Part shown: piece by piece, positions 1 through 12,904 of the stretch
How the letters are laid out: each line of letters starts with the position of its first letter
How positions within the stretch are numbered: position 1 is the first letter of the stretch
Origin: Rhyacophila brunnea
Lineage: Eukaryota; Arthropoda; Insecta; Trichoptera; Rhyacophilidae
Reading direction: 5' to 3'
Length of the DNA stretch: 64,000 nt
NCBI GenBank assembly: GCA_022495005.1
Contig: JAGYXB010001608.1
Coordinates: 372,001-436,000 of the forward strand
Notes under the pieces: generated by a model
Database searches by the model: none
The model's input: the letters and a program-made list of their open reading frames with translations, nothing else
Told to the model about the DNA's origin: nothing
Position numbers and translations under genes: made by a program

Positions 1-1605
1 TAGCTTTAGAGCAGTATTTTCCAAACTGTGTAGTGAAAAAGGGGTACGCGTGCTTGGTTTAATCGCGTTTAAAAATTATGTGAATCCAATTATAGGTAAA
101 TACAATTTTATATTTTTTCCCGAAATGGGGGTGCGCTATGTTGAATATTTCGGAAACGCTGATATTTATAGAAGTTGATGAACGGACTCGAAACTGAGTT
201 GATTGACTGAAGTTAATAATAATTTTCTAATATTATTAGCGATAGCCCGCAATTTCACATGCGTGAAATACGGACACATTTACAGAATGAAGAAATAGAC
301 TGAATCGATTCGATATCTTTCAAATCAATGAGATAGACAATGGCTTGATCTAGAGGAGCACCCCTCACTTCACCACTCCACGCTTACTATCTGACCATTT
401 TACCTACGAAAGTACGTTATTCGAAAACGTGTCAATGGACAAAAGCTCATGATTACGTGATTATTATACATAATTACAATCACTAGATTAGTATAATGAA
501 AACAAAAGAAATTTTACGGATAAAAAATACTTTTAATGTCTGCTACCGAAATAATTTGTTGGAAATATCGCATGTAGGTACTTAGTAGAACTCTTTTGAT
601 TGATGAATAAATGTGTACCTACTTGTTTCATATTTATACAAATAAGAAGGTATTATTATAACTTATCTTGTGTTCCTCGTAAAGCCAATACACGTATTTT
701 TCTAATATTTTAATATTTTTTATTTATAAAATCACAGGTTTTCTTAAAAATACACTACTTTCGCTGACAAAACGTGTAGGTATAACTGTCAAAAAATAAT
801 AGTGGGAAGGTACATAAGTAACTAAATGGCAGATATCAAGTCAAAAACTCAACATTAACCAATTTAATCACACTTAATTTTTTCTGGGATTGGTGTCAAA
901 TATTGCCACAGGAAAGGGTCGCATGAATCAGTTTTTTGATAATAAGTATTTATTATATCTATGAGTGTGACTAAGTTGTAAGGAGTTACATAGAATAATA
1001 AAATTATGTTATTTTAGTATGGTGTGACTATTTTCTGCAAATCGAAGGTGGCATGTTCGCGATCATTTCTTTATGGATTATTTTGTATGAAGGGAGGCTG
1101 TATGGTGTATGCGGAATGTAGAAAAAAATACTAGATTGTATTAAAAACGATAACTCATTTTTGTTAAAATTGTGGAATGACTTGTTTCTGCATAGCTGCT
1201 ACCCTCAATTGACATCCGCGAGAAAAAAAGTTTTTGAAAAACTACAGAAAAACCTGCAAACAGTATTGATGAGAAATCGACCAATGTTATATGAAAAGTA
1301 ATTAGGTGGTACAAGGATTTTCCACTATAACGGTTATATTATTTATTTAATTTTATTGTACATAGTAGGAAATGACAATAAAGTTTTTTACTTAGTGTCG
1401 ACTTCCTGTTGGAAAAACGTTAAATTTTACAACTCTAATCGAAATTGTTTTTACAAAAAAATACCGTTTTTCTTAAATACATTTAATTATGTACCTACTG
1501 AGAAGGACAGTGTTTTTTTCTTGTTAACTCTTAGACTTATTGTCTAGCTAGTGACTAGTCTGTGTTTGCGTTCATCAATATTTATTAACCGTATCGAAAT
1601 ATAAA
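1..1605. other. AT-rich non-coding stretch
   Basis: No ORF with recognisable protein similarity, RNA gene or clear repeat was seen on either strand. The short ORFs here have biased, low-complexity composition expected by chance in AT-rich DNA. Confidence 0.6.
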
Positions 1606-1613
1606 AGGCTTGC

Positions 1614-2196
1614 CAGTGGCGAAGGGTGGAGGTAGGCTGTTAAGATCCGCCATAAACAGTGCACATAAAACTTTTTCAGACATACATATTTGTTTTCATT
1701 GAAATAAGACTACAATTTACAAATAGTATTGGTTAGTTTTTAAAATTCAATTTAACCTTGAGAAACCAAGCCATAATAGATAATAGTCATAAAATACATG
1801 TATATCTATAAAATATCTAAAATTATGCAATTAAATCATACATAACTTTTAATATTTAATAAATAGAATAATATTTTTTATTTATTATAGTTTGGTATAG
1901 TCAGGGCTTAATGAATTAAAAAAATTAACCAACAATATGTGTAATATGTATTTTTAATCCAACGAAAACAAATAACTATAAATGAAAAAGTGTGCACAAT
2001 TTTGTCGTATTGCCCAAATTAGACTTAAACTGTTATGGTTTCGTTTAGGCATGGCTTAATTGATTTTTAAAAACTAACTAACTACATCTGTAAATTGTAG
2101 TCTTAGTTCAATAAAAACAAATACATATGACTAAAAAAGTTTAGTGTGCACTATTTATAGCGAATCTTAACAGCCTACCTCCACCCTTCGCCACTG
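1614..2196. mobile_element. hAT-type MITE, 583 bp, with 8-bp target duplication
   Basis: The element begins CAGTGGCGAAGGGTGGAGG and ends with the inverse. It is flanked on both sides by the direct repeat AGGCTTGC (1606-1613 and 2197-2204). An 8-bp duplication and a CAGTGGCG terminus are hallmarks of the hAT superfamily. The inverted repeats continue well inside (for example ATTTGTTTTCATTGAA near 1690 against its inverse near 2110), so the unit is largely a foldback of about 290-bp arms. It has no coding capacity. A second copy, interrupted by another insertion, lies at 13565-16080. Confidence 0.9.
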
Positions 2197-2204
2197 AGGC
2201 TTGC

Positions 2205-4153
2205 ACGGTTTCACTAAAAGATAAAAAAAATTACAATATGGGACAGTGTACCTACGAACAAAAGTAAAAACAATAATTAATAATTTGTGCACAGTTCAAT
2301 GAATGTAAATAATGAATATCACAATAAATTATAAATAAATATTTGCTCCAATGTTATATTATGTAGGTATTTTAATTCAATAAGATAAAGTCCATTGAGC
2401 CAGAAGAATACAGATAATAAATTGAGAACATACATACATCTAAAAATACTATTTTAGTGTACCTATATAACATTCTCCTTGACCTACCAAATTAATTGCA
2501 CTAGGTACGTGTGCATTTATTATCTTTTGTTAGAATAATAACTGATTTTAGCTGACAGGTAATTTAAAATAAGTATGTACCTACCTATGTATTTTTAAAC
2601 ATACATGATCTAATTCTAACATATCAAATACTTCTACCAGTTTTATTTGGGCAATCAATCAAACGAGAAAATTGCATGGTAAGTATTTTTTTGAAAATAA
2701 GACGCCAGATATAATCAAAAGTCAAACAATGTTTTTTTAATGAAAAATGCACAACATTTTGATTGAATCGACAAGGTTACATGGCACTACAATCTTATGA
2801 GTAATTTTCAAGCAAAGTAGAAATACATATTTTAAAAAAAAAGGTACTAAACGTACTATAAAAGCATATTAATATGTCAAGGGTAGCAGTTTAAGAATAA
2901 AATAATTCAAAAAAAGAAAATATTATAACCAAGTGACATGTTAATATAATTATTTTCAACACTTGCGATGAAATATTTAGCATACAAAAAGTCTGACTTT
3001 TTATTTTACAGGTCATGACTATTCTAGGGTTATACCTCAGATTATAGCACATAATTATTATAGGGAATTTTTGGATGTATCCAGTCATGTCCAATGGAGT
3101 AAGTAAGTGATGCATTGCTTAGAACAGTAAAAATATATGAAAAATGAGAGTTAGTTAGCTTTTGGGAGTACCTAATGCCTTACTAGTCTAACCAAGATAC
3201 ATCGGTTCGGTGAACATTAAACATTATATACCTACAAACTGTTCGAAACTTGTAATAAAATTGTTTCCGAACATTTATATTCGAATATTTACGAACAGTT
3301 AATAATAATATTATGTTCTGATACAAATGAAGTTGAAGTTTTGTTTCACGAAGCGGATGGGAGACATTGAGCATACAGAATATGGTCTTGATCTGGACTA
3401 GGGTTATGTGTTGTGAAATGGAGATTGATTCGCCTGCAGCGCTTACAAAGTATATTTAATACACGCTGCAAGCATGACGTGCTTGTCAGAATTTATGTTT
3501 AAATTAATAATAATTTACAAAAAAAATACTATAAATAATGAACGAAATTTCAGGCTAAAATGAAAGGGACCGGAATTTAATTTCTTCTTAAAAGATGTCA
3601 CTTTGCCTAGGGACAAATGTGTTCAAATTTAAAAATATATATTTACGATTATAACATAATTATATAATTTACCTATATGTAAAAAGGTCAGCATGTCCAT
3701 TTATCAGAAATATAGCCCCAAGACTATACCAATAATTATTGTTAATTTGTTTGATAGGCAGATAATTTGACAGAAAAATCGACACAATGTGGAAAAGTAC
3801 TACACGCTCATTAAAATGAGAATAGAAGATGATTTCTAAATATTTTTATTAAATATGTAGTCGCCATATGCTTTCGTTTCTGAACATACGTTCGAGGTGT
3901 TGATTTTGGTTATCCGCTGTAGTATTATGATATGAGTAACGATTGTCTATTCACTATTGCGTCTATTGACACTGGGTGCTTTTTATTAAATATATTCTAT
4001 GCGTTCATGCGTTCTAATCCAACTAGCGAGCTCAATAAACTAGTGTGGTATCGCTTACTGGAGGTTGTGAATGAAAATTATTGAGAAATACTGATTTGTA
4101 AATGAGATTCTTATAAATTCGCGAAAATTCATCACATGTGTAGGTACATAGTA
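2205..4153. other. AT-rich non-coding stretch
   Basis: No gene, RNA or repeat structure was recognised. The minus-strand ORFs at 2891-3115 and 3183-3374 have no recognisable domain and look like chance ORFs. Confidence 0.55.
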
Positions 4154-4393
4154 CAAAGGGCTGAAAATGGACCGGATCGCCATTCCGGTTCATGAAATCT
4201 CGAAAATTATCGCTGGAAAAAATATTTTTGACCATTTGAGCTAGATATGCCGTATACCTGACAAAAAAAATCGAACACATTTACTTTTATAAAATATACA
4301 TAATATTATAACTAATTAAGTAGGTAGCTATGTTAATATTTTCGGAAAATTATCGAGCGCTCCGGTTCGTAAAATTTTCCATTTCGAGCGCTG
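4154..4393. repeat. Small inverted-repeat element (copy 1 of family at 8382)
   Basis: This is a unit of about 240 bp starting near CAAAGGGCTGAAAATGG and ending TTTCGAGCGCTG. Its interior (ATTATCGC, TTTGACCATTTGAGC, ATATACATAATATTATAA) matches the reverse complement of 8382-8606. The termini are imperfect inverted repeats built on 'CAGSGCTCGAAATGGA'. No clean target duplication was seen, so the left boundary is approximate. It is probably a non-autonomous DNA transposon. Confidence 0.6.
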
Positions 4394-4642
4394 ATGGTAC
4401 ATTGAGTACCTATTTGATCGGATGAGACCTACAAAATATTGAAAAAATCGGAAAAGTTTTTTTTTTAAAGGAAACTCGCTAGCACGGAAAGCTAAAATTT
4501 CATTGTGCACGGAAAAATCCAAATAACGAACAATAATTATTGTAAAAATTCGTCGATAACAAATATTCCCTTGCATAATAAATTAAATAAAAATGAATAG
4601 AATTGTTTCGAATTCCCAAGAATCGAAAAAAGTCGAGAAATC

Positions 4643-4812
4643 ACAAGCTGCACCGCAGTTGCAACGCGTCGACGCAGGTCTTACTTACTTGATTCCAAAT
4701 GTATACTATTTGAATCGCAGATTGATTTTTTTTATCCAACTGGAGATTCTAATCGGATGCATTTAGAATCAAGTAAGACATGTGTTGACGCACTGCAACT
4801 GCAGTGCTGTGT
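4643..4812. repeat. Inverted-repeat MITE-like element with ~58-bp arms
   Basis: The left arm (GCACCGCAGTTGCAACGCG followed by GGTCTTACTTACTTGATTC) pairs with the right arm (GAATCAAGTAAGACATGTG followed by CTGCAACTGCAGTGCTGTG). About 50 bp of non-palindromic sequence separates them. A related fragment with the same GCAGGTCTTA core lies at 20884-20990. No coding capacity. Confidence 0.7.
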
Positions 4813-5335
4813 ATCTGATCCCGTACATCTACATAAAATCGACCTATTCAAAAGGTTGTTAGCCGATCCCGGTCACGGTCCTAAATGTAGAAAAAAATAC
4901 TATAGTAAGTATATACCTACAAATATTATGTTTATCATGTCTTTATGTGTAAATTAATATCATCAATATTTTTTCACCAAGTTGTCAATTACTAAATTTA
5001 TAATTGTTGTTTTTTCTACATAACTATTTCAGAAAAAGTAACATATTAGTAAGATAATGACAGCCGAGAAAGTAGTCAATCAAGTGCACTTGGTATTGTG
5101 TCTCACGCACTTGATGGAAGTAAACTGTGCCATTCGGTTGATAAAAAAATATAAAATATTATAATACATGCAACAGTTCTAATGCCTTCTCTGAATCAAC
5201 ATTTATATAATGCAATCAATAATTATGTAGGTACCAACATATACCTATGACAAATATCTTTTTTTTTTAAATATATTATTTAGTTGTGTGTCTGCCATCA
5301 AGCTCGTTTTTTCTGGCCATATAAAATATGCCATT
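4813..5335. other. AT-rich non-coding stretch
   Basis: No gene or repeat was recognised. Confidence 0.5.
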
Positions 5336-5547
5336 ATCATAATGTGTTGGCAATTTTGTAGAAGCTTAATTATAGTGCAATACTAATAAAGAAAGTAGGA
5401 AAGTTACATGCTTATCAATGTATGTAATTGGTAGGCTTAGCATCATAATGTGTTGTCAATTTTGTAGAAGCTTAACTTTAGGGCAATACTAAAAAAGAAA
5501 GTAGGAAAGTTACATGCTTATCAATGTATGTAATTGGTAGACTTAGT
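5336..5547. repeat. Tandem duplication, two units of ~106 bp
   Basis: The segment beginning ATCATAATGTGTTGGCAATT occurs twice head to tail (from 5336 and from 5442) with only a few substitutions, ending in TGTAATTGGTAGRCTTAG. It is a local duplication with no coding content. Confidence 0.9.
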
Positions 5548-6307
5548 GTTAATGTGATTTAGAGTGATAACCATACGGAATATCCAGATACAAATAAATT
5601 TGAAAAAAGAACATACTTTATATGTGTTTACTACATTGTCATATAATTTCTAACTTTCATTCTATTTAAGACCGTTAATAAAAAATAAAACTCTATATAC
5701 AGAAAATTATGACATAAGTAAAGCATATTTTACTTTTTAATCTACAAAGTTATTTATACCTATACAAATATATTGTTCTGAGAATTGAAAGAAACGTTGG
5801 CCAAGTATCGTCAGTTCAGCAGTGGCAACTATACACGATAAATTATAATTATATAGAACAGACTATCGTTGTTATTATTATTGTATGTATAATGGGTTTG
5901 AGACAAATTAGAAACCAGACTGGGGAAAAAAAGTAAATACAATTTTATGCTATAAACCGCAACCGGGTCATGAACTGATTTCTGAATCATATCATAGATC
6001 AGTGGTCGCCAACCTTTCATGTTTGGCGTTACCCTTGAAGCATACACATTTATTATTTCTTATATTTTTTTATGAAATCGACGTTTTTTTTTTAAATAAA
6101 TATTAGAAAAACATTAAAACTATGAAATGGTAAAAAGTCGTTTCTTTACTTTAGAGAAAACAAAATAAACTAAAATTAAAATATATACATGATCATATTA
6201 TAATAATTGAAGGGTGGAAATTACAAAGGTGCTAAGTATTTTATCACTTTTCTATTTATATTGTTTTTTAATGTCTCTCCAATGTTTTGTATAAATATAA
6301 TCAAATA
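5548..6307. other. Non-coding stretch with a lone hAT-like terminus
   Basis: The string CAGTGGTCGCCAACCTTTC near 6000 resembles a hAT terminal repeat, but no matching inverse end was found. Nothing else was recognised. Confidence 0.4.
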
Positions 6308-6315
6308 CTGGTTTT

Positions 6316-7141
6316 CAATGGCGCACCCAGGGGGGGGGGCAAGGGGCCTTGCCCCCCCCGCCCCCAAATATTGAAATTGAAAGCCAATAAACCTTTGGGC
6401 TTAGACAAATAAAAACACTGGCAAAAAAATGATTTGTAATTCTCCAGCACCCTTTTTAGAACAATTTCTTAGATTTTAATAGATTAGATTTAAAACACAA
6501 AAATTTCGAAACACTAATGTCAGGTTATTTTAGAAACCCAATTCCTAATGGAACTGTCAAAAAATTCTCGGTGTCCACCCGAATTCCGGAGTGGTGTAGG
6601 TCATGGCTGGGGAGGGCTGACAGGGCTCTAGCCTGGGGACCCGGGTTGTGGGGGGCCCGGCGTGTCGGGTTGACCAGATATGTGAGATAAAAACACATCA
6701 TAAATTAGTTTTAATAGTAAAAAAATTCGCCTGCGGCGCTATTATACTTCATGGCCATGAACATTTTCAATTACTTATATAATTGTGCAATATATTTTTT
6801 GATTATTATGTGTCGATACTCGACAGCTCCATTATTAAAGTGGATGTATTGAAAATCGCCAATAATTCACCGTATAAGTACCCTTAATTTGAACTAAAAC
6901 ACAATTTAAAAAACGTTAATGTAGTATTTCACACTGCCTTTAATCTTAGCGGTAGGTAGGGGGCCCGCCAAATATCCTAGCCTGAGGGCCCGTTTCAGGA
7001 TGTGGGGACCATGGTGTAGGTACACCAAGTGCAATAGACAACGAGAAATTAGGCTGTGAAGAAAAAAAAGAGCCTATGGGACTAATTTACATTCTCCTCC
7101 TTGCCCCCCCCCCCCAATATTAAATCCTGGGTGCGCCACTG
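6316..7141. mobile_element. hAT-type non-autonomous element, 826 bp, with 8-bp target duplication
   Basis: Inverted ends CAATGGCGCACCCAGG and CCTGGGTGCGCCACTG are flanked by the direct repeat CTGGTTTT (6308-6315 and 7142-7149). Poly-G/C tracts lie just inside both ends. The interior holds the GC-rich motif GGGCTCTAGCCTGGGG and the string ACCAGATATGTGAGATAAA. Both are shared with the repeats at 48960-49500 and 50951-51480, so the element either contains an older repeat or shares ancestry with them. A truncated, reverse-oriented relative lies at 53204-53640. No transposase ORF is present. Confidence 0.88.
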
Positions 7142-7338
7142 CTGGTTTTTACTACTAAAACTAAGTATCATGTATAGAATTATATAAATATATAAATAAT
7201 AGGTATATATAATATGTTCTTGGATTTTTATTCAATAAACAGTTTTTTCTCCTTTTTTGTTTAATGTTCAAACCACTTAACACCGTTGTAATTTACACAC
7301 TTCAATTATGATAATAAGAAGGGATTCTTTGACTTTAA

Positions 7339-8195
7339 GGCGAATTCTTCACTGAGCCTTTTTTAAAGAGGCACCTAGCGGAAAAATACGAAGCTTGCAA
7401 TTTGAGACATTTTTTTGATAATTTACAATTTCAACTGTATTAATGAATAAATATGTATCTGAAAACATTAAAAATAAAAATATTTTTTATTTAAAGTCAA
7501 AGACAAACTTACAATTGTAAAAAATGTAATAAAATGTGAATTTGTTCTATCGGACCGCACCCTATTATTACATATATTTTATGGTCATATTTATTATTAA
7601 AATTTGTTTATTAAGTTTTCTAAGCGTCACCTAAGCGATTTTTGACTAATTCATAGTTTTAATATTTTTTATATCTATTTTAAAAAACATCGATTTTTAT
7701 AAAAAATATAAATGTGTATAACTTGAAATCCTTTTTTATTTATATCAAATCAATTATTTTTATAAATATAAATAAAATATTTATATTAATATAAATAAAA
7801 AGGATTTCAAGTTATACACATTTATATTTTTTATAAAAATCGATGTTTTTTAAAATAGATATAAAAAATATTAAAACTATGAATTTGTCAAAAATCGCTT
7901 AGGTGATGCTTAGAAAACTTAATAAACTAAATTTTAATAATAAATATGACCATAAAATATATGTAATAATAGGGTGCGGACCGATAGAACAAATTCACAT
8001 TTTATTACATTTTTTACAATTGTAAGTTTGTCTTTGACTTAAAATAAAAAATATTTTTATTTTTAATGTTTTCAGATACATATGTATTCATTAATACAGT
8101 TGAAAGTGTAAATTATCAAAAAAATGTCTCAAATTGCAAGCTTCGTATTTTTCCGCTAGGTGCCTCTTTAAAAAAGGCTCAGTGAAGAATTCGCC
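7339..8195. mobile_element. TTAA-bounded foldback element, 857 bp
   Basis: Almost the whole element is one inverted repeat. Arms of about 410 bp start GGCGAATTCTTCACTGAGCC and end with the inverse GGCTCAGTGAAGAATTCGCC, around a short AT-rich centre near 7770. It is flanked by TTAA at 7335-7338 and 8196-8199, the target used by piggyBac-type transposases. No coding capacity. A relative with the same AGGCACCTAGCGG motif lies at 55233-56189. As a transcript it would form a very long hairpin. Confidence 0.88.
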
Positions 8196-8198
8196 TTA

Positions 8199-8316
8199 AG
8201 TAAAATATATTTTTATTTTTAATGTTTTTAGATGCTTTAAAAATACCTACTTTAAAATGTAAATTATCAAAAAAAAATGCCTCAAATTACAAGCTTCTTA
8301 TTTTTGGATTTGTGGA
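8199..8316 (+). repeat. Partial copy of the neighbouring foldback arm
   Basis: This segment repeats, in the same orientation, the right arm of the 7339-8195 element (TTTTTATTTTTAATGTTTT; AAATTATCAAAAAAAAATGC; CAAATTACAAGCTTC). It is more diverged and lacks the terminal part. It is likely the remnant of an older copy. Confidence 0.7.
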
Positions 8317-8381
8317 GTACCTATTCACCTTAATGGTTAATTTTGTTAATTATCAAATTCAAAAATATTGCGCACTTTAAT

Positions 8382-8606
8382 CAGCGCTTGAAATAGAAAA
8401 ACATATGAATCGAAGCGCTCAATAATTTTCCGATAAGATTAACATAGTTATCTAATTTTATGTATATTCTATAAAATAAGTGTTTATGAATTTTTATTAT
8501 ATGGCCTATCTGGCTCAGATGGTCAAATTATTTTTTCCATGTGACGGAGCGATAATTTTGAGGATTTTATGAACCGGTACGGCACTCCGTTCCATTTCGA
8601 GCCCTG
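8382..8606. repeat. Small inverted-repeat element (copy 2 of family at 4154)
   Basis: The unit starts CAGCGCTTGAAATAGAAA and ends CATTTCGAGCCCTG, and is the reverse complement of the 4154-4393 unit. The flanking octamers actttaat and acttaaac match at 6 of 8 positions, which would fit a decayed hAT-type 8-bp target duplication. No coding capacity. Confidence 0.6.
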
Positions 8607-9570
8607 ACTTAAACACAAATTTAGCCGTGTGCTCTGGCGAAGATAAAAATGCCGCAAAGAAACGATGCACTCTTGCTAAAGTTACCGATTCAACTATAAG
8701 AACTAAAATCATTCTGGAATCATTATCAATTAATGTTGTAATAATGTAATACAACAAGCACAATTAATTAGAATATTATTAATTAATAGTCCACACTATG
8801 TGTGTACAGTTTCCTATAAAATTGACACTTAAAACATTCGAAGAATAAATTAAATATTAACACAATGAATAAGGCACCTAATAATATTATATTTAGGTAC
8901 GCACAGGGCGGCTCTACCTTAAGGGTCTGTAGGGACCATCCCCACATCGTTATCATGTCAAAAATATACGTCTAATATTTTTATCATTGTCATAATATAC
9001 CTACTTAGTTACATGATTAAATTAACTATTTAATTTATTTAATCCATCTAAACCCGTCGCAATTTTATAGATATTTATAATTATTATACAAATAAAATAG
9101 TAATAAGATACAAATAATGATCATAACGCGGTATTAAAATAATTAATTTAAATACGCTCTATTTCACAGTGACACCTGTGTACAAATTAAGAAAGTTATG
9201 GTGTCTATTTTTCGCTCAGTTTCGCTGACCGTGGGTCACTCAGTCCCATCCCGTCGCCGCGGTACAAATCTAGTTCTACAAAGAATGTGAATGCATTAGC
9301 GTTAGTATACGCATACTGAGGAGTAAATCAAAAGACCACTAAGTGTGTAAAAATGCTCGATGTATGCTGTTGTTCAAAACTGGTAATGATAAGTCTACAA
9401 TAAGTATTATTATTAATCAAGTAAATATTTTTAAGCATGCTTTTTAGATGTGATTAAGTAACGACTCAGATAATCATAATATTATTTATTCTGAAAAAAT
9501 ACTCGTTTCCTCATTTATAAAATCATATTATTATAAGTAGCTTGGTACATAATGTGAGAAAGTAGGTAGG
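8607..9570. other. Non-coding stretch
   Basis: No gene was recognised. A slightly GC-richer patch around 9170-9260 shows no domain in any frame. Confidence 0.5.
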
Positions 9571-11710
9571 TGTGTATCTTATAATATATAAAAATTAATA
9601 TTTGTGTGTTTGTTTGTTCGTATTTAATGCGCAGCCATACCGTTCATCCGATTGCGATAAAACTTTGTCAACTTATTGCTTGCACTTGCGCGAAGAGTAT
9701 AGGCTATACTAATATATAAAAATGAATGTCTGTCTGTCTGTCTGTCCTGTATGCGTTCCTATACCATTCATCCGATTGCGATGAAATTTTGGTAAGTGGT
9801 TGCATGCACACCCATGAAGGTTTCTGAATTAGAAAAATCATCATCTTCTTCTTCTTCTTCATTCTATTTTCTTTTATTCGTATGGTTCCTATACCATTCA
9901 TCCGATTGCAATGAAATTTTGGTAAGTGGTTGTATGTACACCCATGAAGGTTTCTGAATTAGAAAAATCATCATCATCTTCTTCTTCTCCATTCTATATT
10001 TTTTTATTCGTATGGTTCCTATACCATTCATCCGATTGCAATGAAATTTTGGTAAGTGGTTGTATGCACACCCATAAAGGTTTCTGAATGAGAAAAATCA
10101 TCATTTTCTTCTTCTTCTTCTTCATTATATCTTCTTTTATTCGTATGGTTCCTATACCAGTCATCCGATTGCGATGAAACCTTCGTCAGTTGTTGTGTTA
10201 ACACCCGCAAAGGTTTCTGAAATAGTACAACCATCTACTTCTTTTTCTTCATTCTATCTTCTTTTATTCGTATGCTCCTTATACCATTCATCCGATTGCG
10301 ATGAAACCTTCGTCAGTTGTTGTGGTAACACCCGCAAAGGTTTTTGAATTAGTACAACCATTTTCTTCTTCCTCTTCTTCTTCTATTCTATATTCTTCTA
10401 TTCGTATGCGTTCCTATTCCATTCATCCGATTGCAATAAAATTTTCGTCAGTAATTGTGCCAACACCCGCAAAGGTTTCTGAATTAGTACAACCATCGTC
10501 TTCTTCTATTCTATCTTCTTTTATTTCTATGCATTCCTATAGCATTCATCCGATTGCAATGAAATTTTGATCAAGTGTTGTGCTCACGCCGCAAAGGTTT
10601 CTGAATTGACACAACTATTTTCTTTTTCTTCTATTCTAGCTTCTTCTATTTGTATGCGTTCTTATACCTTTCATCCGATTGCGATGAAATTTTGACCAGT
10701 TGTTGTGAGCACGCCCGCGAAGGGTTCTGAATTAGTACAACCATCTTCTTCTCCTTCTATTCGTATGCGTTCCTATACCATTCATCCGATTGCAATGAAA
10801 ATTTGATCAAGTGTTGTGTTCACGCCCGCAAAGGTTTCTGAATTAATACAACCATTTTCTTCTTCTTTTTCTTCTCTTCTATCTTCTTCTATTCGTATGC
10901 GTTCTTATACCATTCATACAATTGCGATGAAATTGTGACCAGTTGTTGTGCGCAAGCCCGCGAAGGTTTCTGAATTAGTACAACCATCTTCTTCTTCTTC
11001 TATTCGTATGCGTTCTATACCATTCATCCGATTGCAATGAAACTTTGGTGAGTTGTCGTGCGCACGCCTGCGAAGGTTTCTGAATTAGTACAACCATCAT
11101 CTTCTTCTTCTATTCGAATGCGTACCTACACCATTCATCCGATTGCAATGAAAGTTTGGTGAGTTGTCGTGCGCATGCCCACGAAGATTTCTGAATTAGA
11201 AAATCATCTTCTCCTTCTATTCGTATGCGTTCCTATACCATTCATCCGATTGCAATGAAATTTTGATCAAGTGTTGTGCCCTTGCCCGCAAAGGTTTCTG
11301 AATTAGTACAATCATCTTTTTCTTCTTCTATTTGTATGCGTTCTTATGCCATTCATCCGATTGTGATGATATTTTGACCAGTTGTTGTGCTCACGCCCGC
11401 GAAGGTTTCTAAATTAGTATTATATAAAATACAACGTTTATTGTTTGTTTGTTCAATGAAATTTTGATTTTTTTTACTACATATTAATAACGTTAATAAC
11501 GTTTGCATATGTTGGATTCGATTTTAATTTAGTGGTCTTTTGTTTGACATTTACTCCTATTAGAATTATTTTCATATTGCCATATTGTATAACACAGATA
11601 TTTTAATATCAAAAAAACAATTACCTCTTATTATTTTTTAAATATCTAAGATAAATATACCCACGAAGCGACCCTGTGCGAAGCCGGGTACTTCAGCTTG
11701 TATTTAATAA
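9571..11710 (+). mobile_element. Helitron-like composite region
   Basis: The left part carries CTATACTAATATATAAAAA followed by TGTCTG repeats. The right part carries CGACCCTGTGCGAAGCCGGG just before 11700. A TAATATATAAA-type head and a GCGAAGCCGGGT-type tail are common in non-autonomous Helitrons and similar insect repeats. The tail's short inverted element and the expected CTRR terminus are not clean, so assignment to Helitrons is inference. Between head and tail lies the minisatellite described separately. Confidence 0.4.
9750..11425 (+). repeat. Minisatellite array, ~14 units of 105-130 bp
   Basis: Each unit contains CATTCATCCGATTGCRATGA, then a variable GTTGTGYNCACGCCCGC-like stretch, then AAGGTTTCTGAATTAG. 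It ends in a polymorphic TTC/CTT run and ATTCGTATGCGTTCCTAT. Units start near 9760, 9890, 10020, 10150, 10280, 10415 and onward. Unit length varies mainly through the TTC tract. The ORFs in this array are translations of the repeat, not genes. Confidence 0.92.
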
Positions 11711-12546
11711 ATAATGGCTAAACCCCACCACATAGAAAGTTGCCGAGCCGCCATTGGGTACGCACGTCACTGGAAGTGGACCAATTTCCATTGGCGGGCT
11801 AATAATAATAGCAATAATTGAATAATAGTTAATATGTATATTGTATAGTAAGTTACTCTGTAAGGACATTCGGTTCTCAGACAGTTCAGTCTTATACCAA
11901 TCAGCTCTAAATTACTTGACAACAAATGATAGCTACTACGGAAGTCGAATTGTTCGACTGCGCTTATTTGCAATACCAAGATGTGGTCGGTTAATTTCGA
12001 ATTCGAGAGAGACAAATTAGATCAAATATCTGATCTACTTATATAGATCAAGGATTTCCAATCATTTGTGGTCAACGAGAATAGTACCTAAGTAATTAAC
12101 AAACAGTACAAAAATACATACTCAATCAGTCATGCACTTTTATGTTTATTACGAACGTTGATAATATTCAGGGTTGCCATAATTTTCAGAGTTCAAGTCC
12201 GGGCACTCGGCCTGCTTGAAAGGCTAGAATTGGAAATAAACAGCGCATCTTTGCCATAGGCCAGTGATGCACAAGATTTTTATTTCTTTATTTTCTGAAT
12301 ACAGTAGGTACTGGGTACATTTCTCACAAATAATGATATTCCCGAGTTTATACATATTATTTACAAAGATAAGGTTTATTAAAAAAAACACAGACACATT
12401 CACGAACATTCATCGTTGTATGCGAAGGCAATATAAATCTACACTGCGGTTACATGTAAATTGTACGTAAAACATTTCACCGTGGCACAGTTCGCCATGA
12501 GCTTTCTTATCGAAAAGATATGACCGTGTAGGTACTATAGTCTATA
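11711..12546. other. Non-coding stretch
   Basis: No gene or clear repeat was recognised. Confidence 0.5.
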
Positions 12547-12554
12547 CTCTATAC

Positions 12555-12896
12555 CAATGATACTCAACCTTTTTTTTCTTTGGGCCAAATACATATATTC
12601 GTAAAGTAACGCGGGCCGCATCACTACTGGTGTGACGAAAAAAATCATGAAACCCCTCCTTTTTTACAATTTTTTTTTGAGATTTTAAAAATTATGCGTG
12701 TTTTTTTAAAATTAATCGTGTGCAATAGCAACACTCTTATACCAGATCTGATGTGGACCATAATGACAATCCTCTTCGGGTGTCACTATCTGTGCGTCAA
12801 AGTCGAAACGAATCTCAACATATACGAAATTCCTGATAATAAATGTGTTTCGGGCCGCACATAAAAGCTTAAAGGGCCGCAGGTTGAGTATCGCTG
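12555..12896. mobile_element. hAT-type non-autonomous element, 342 bp
   Basis: Inverted ends CAATGATACTCAACCTTTT and GGTTGAGTATCGCTG match the general hAT terminus 'CAGYGRTNCTCAACC'. The flanking octamers ctctatac (12547-12554) and gtctatac (12897-12904) match at 7 of 8 positions. GGGCCGCA motifs lie inside both ends. The minus-strand ORF across it has no transposase similarity. Confidence 0.82.
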
Positions 12897-12904
12897 GTCT
12901 ATAC

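Noticed and set aside
10301..10570. 89-aa serine/valine-rich ORF as a protein gene
   Set aside because: It is a direct translation of two minisatellite units (CATTCATCCGATTG repeats).
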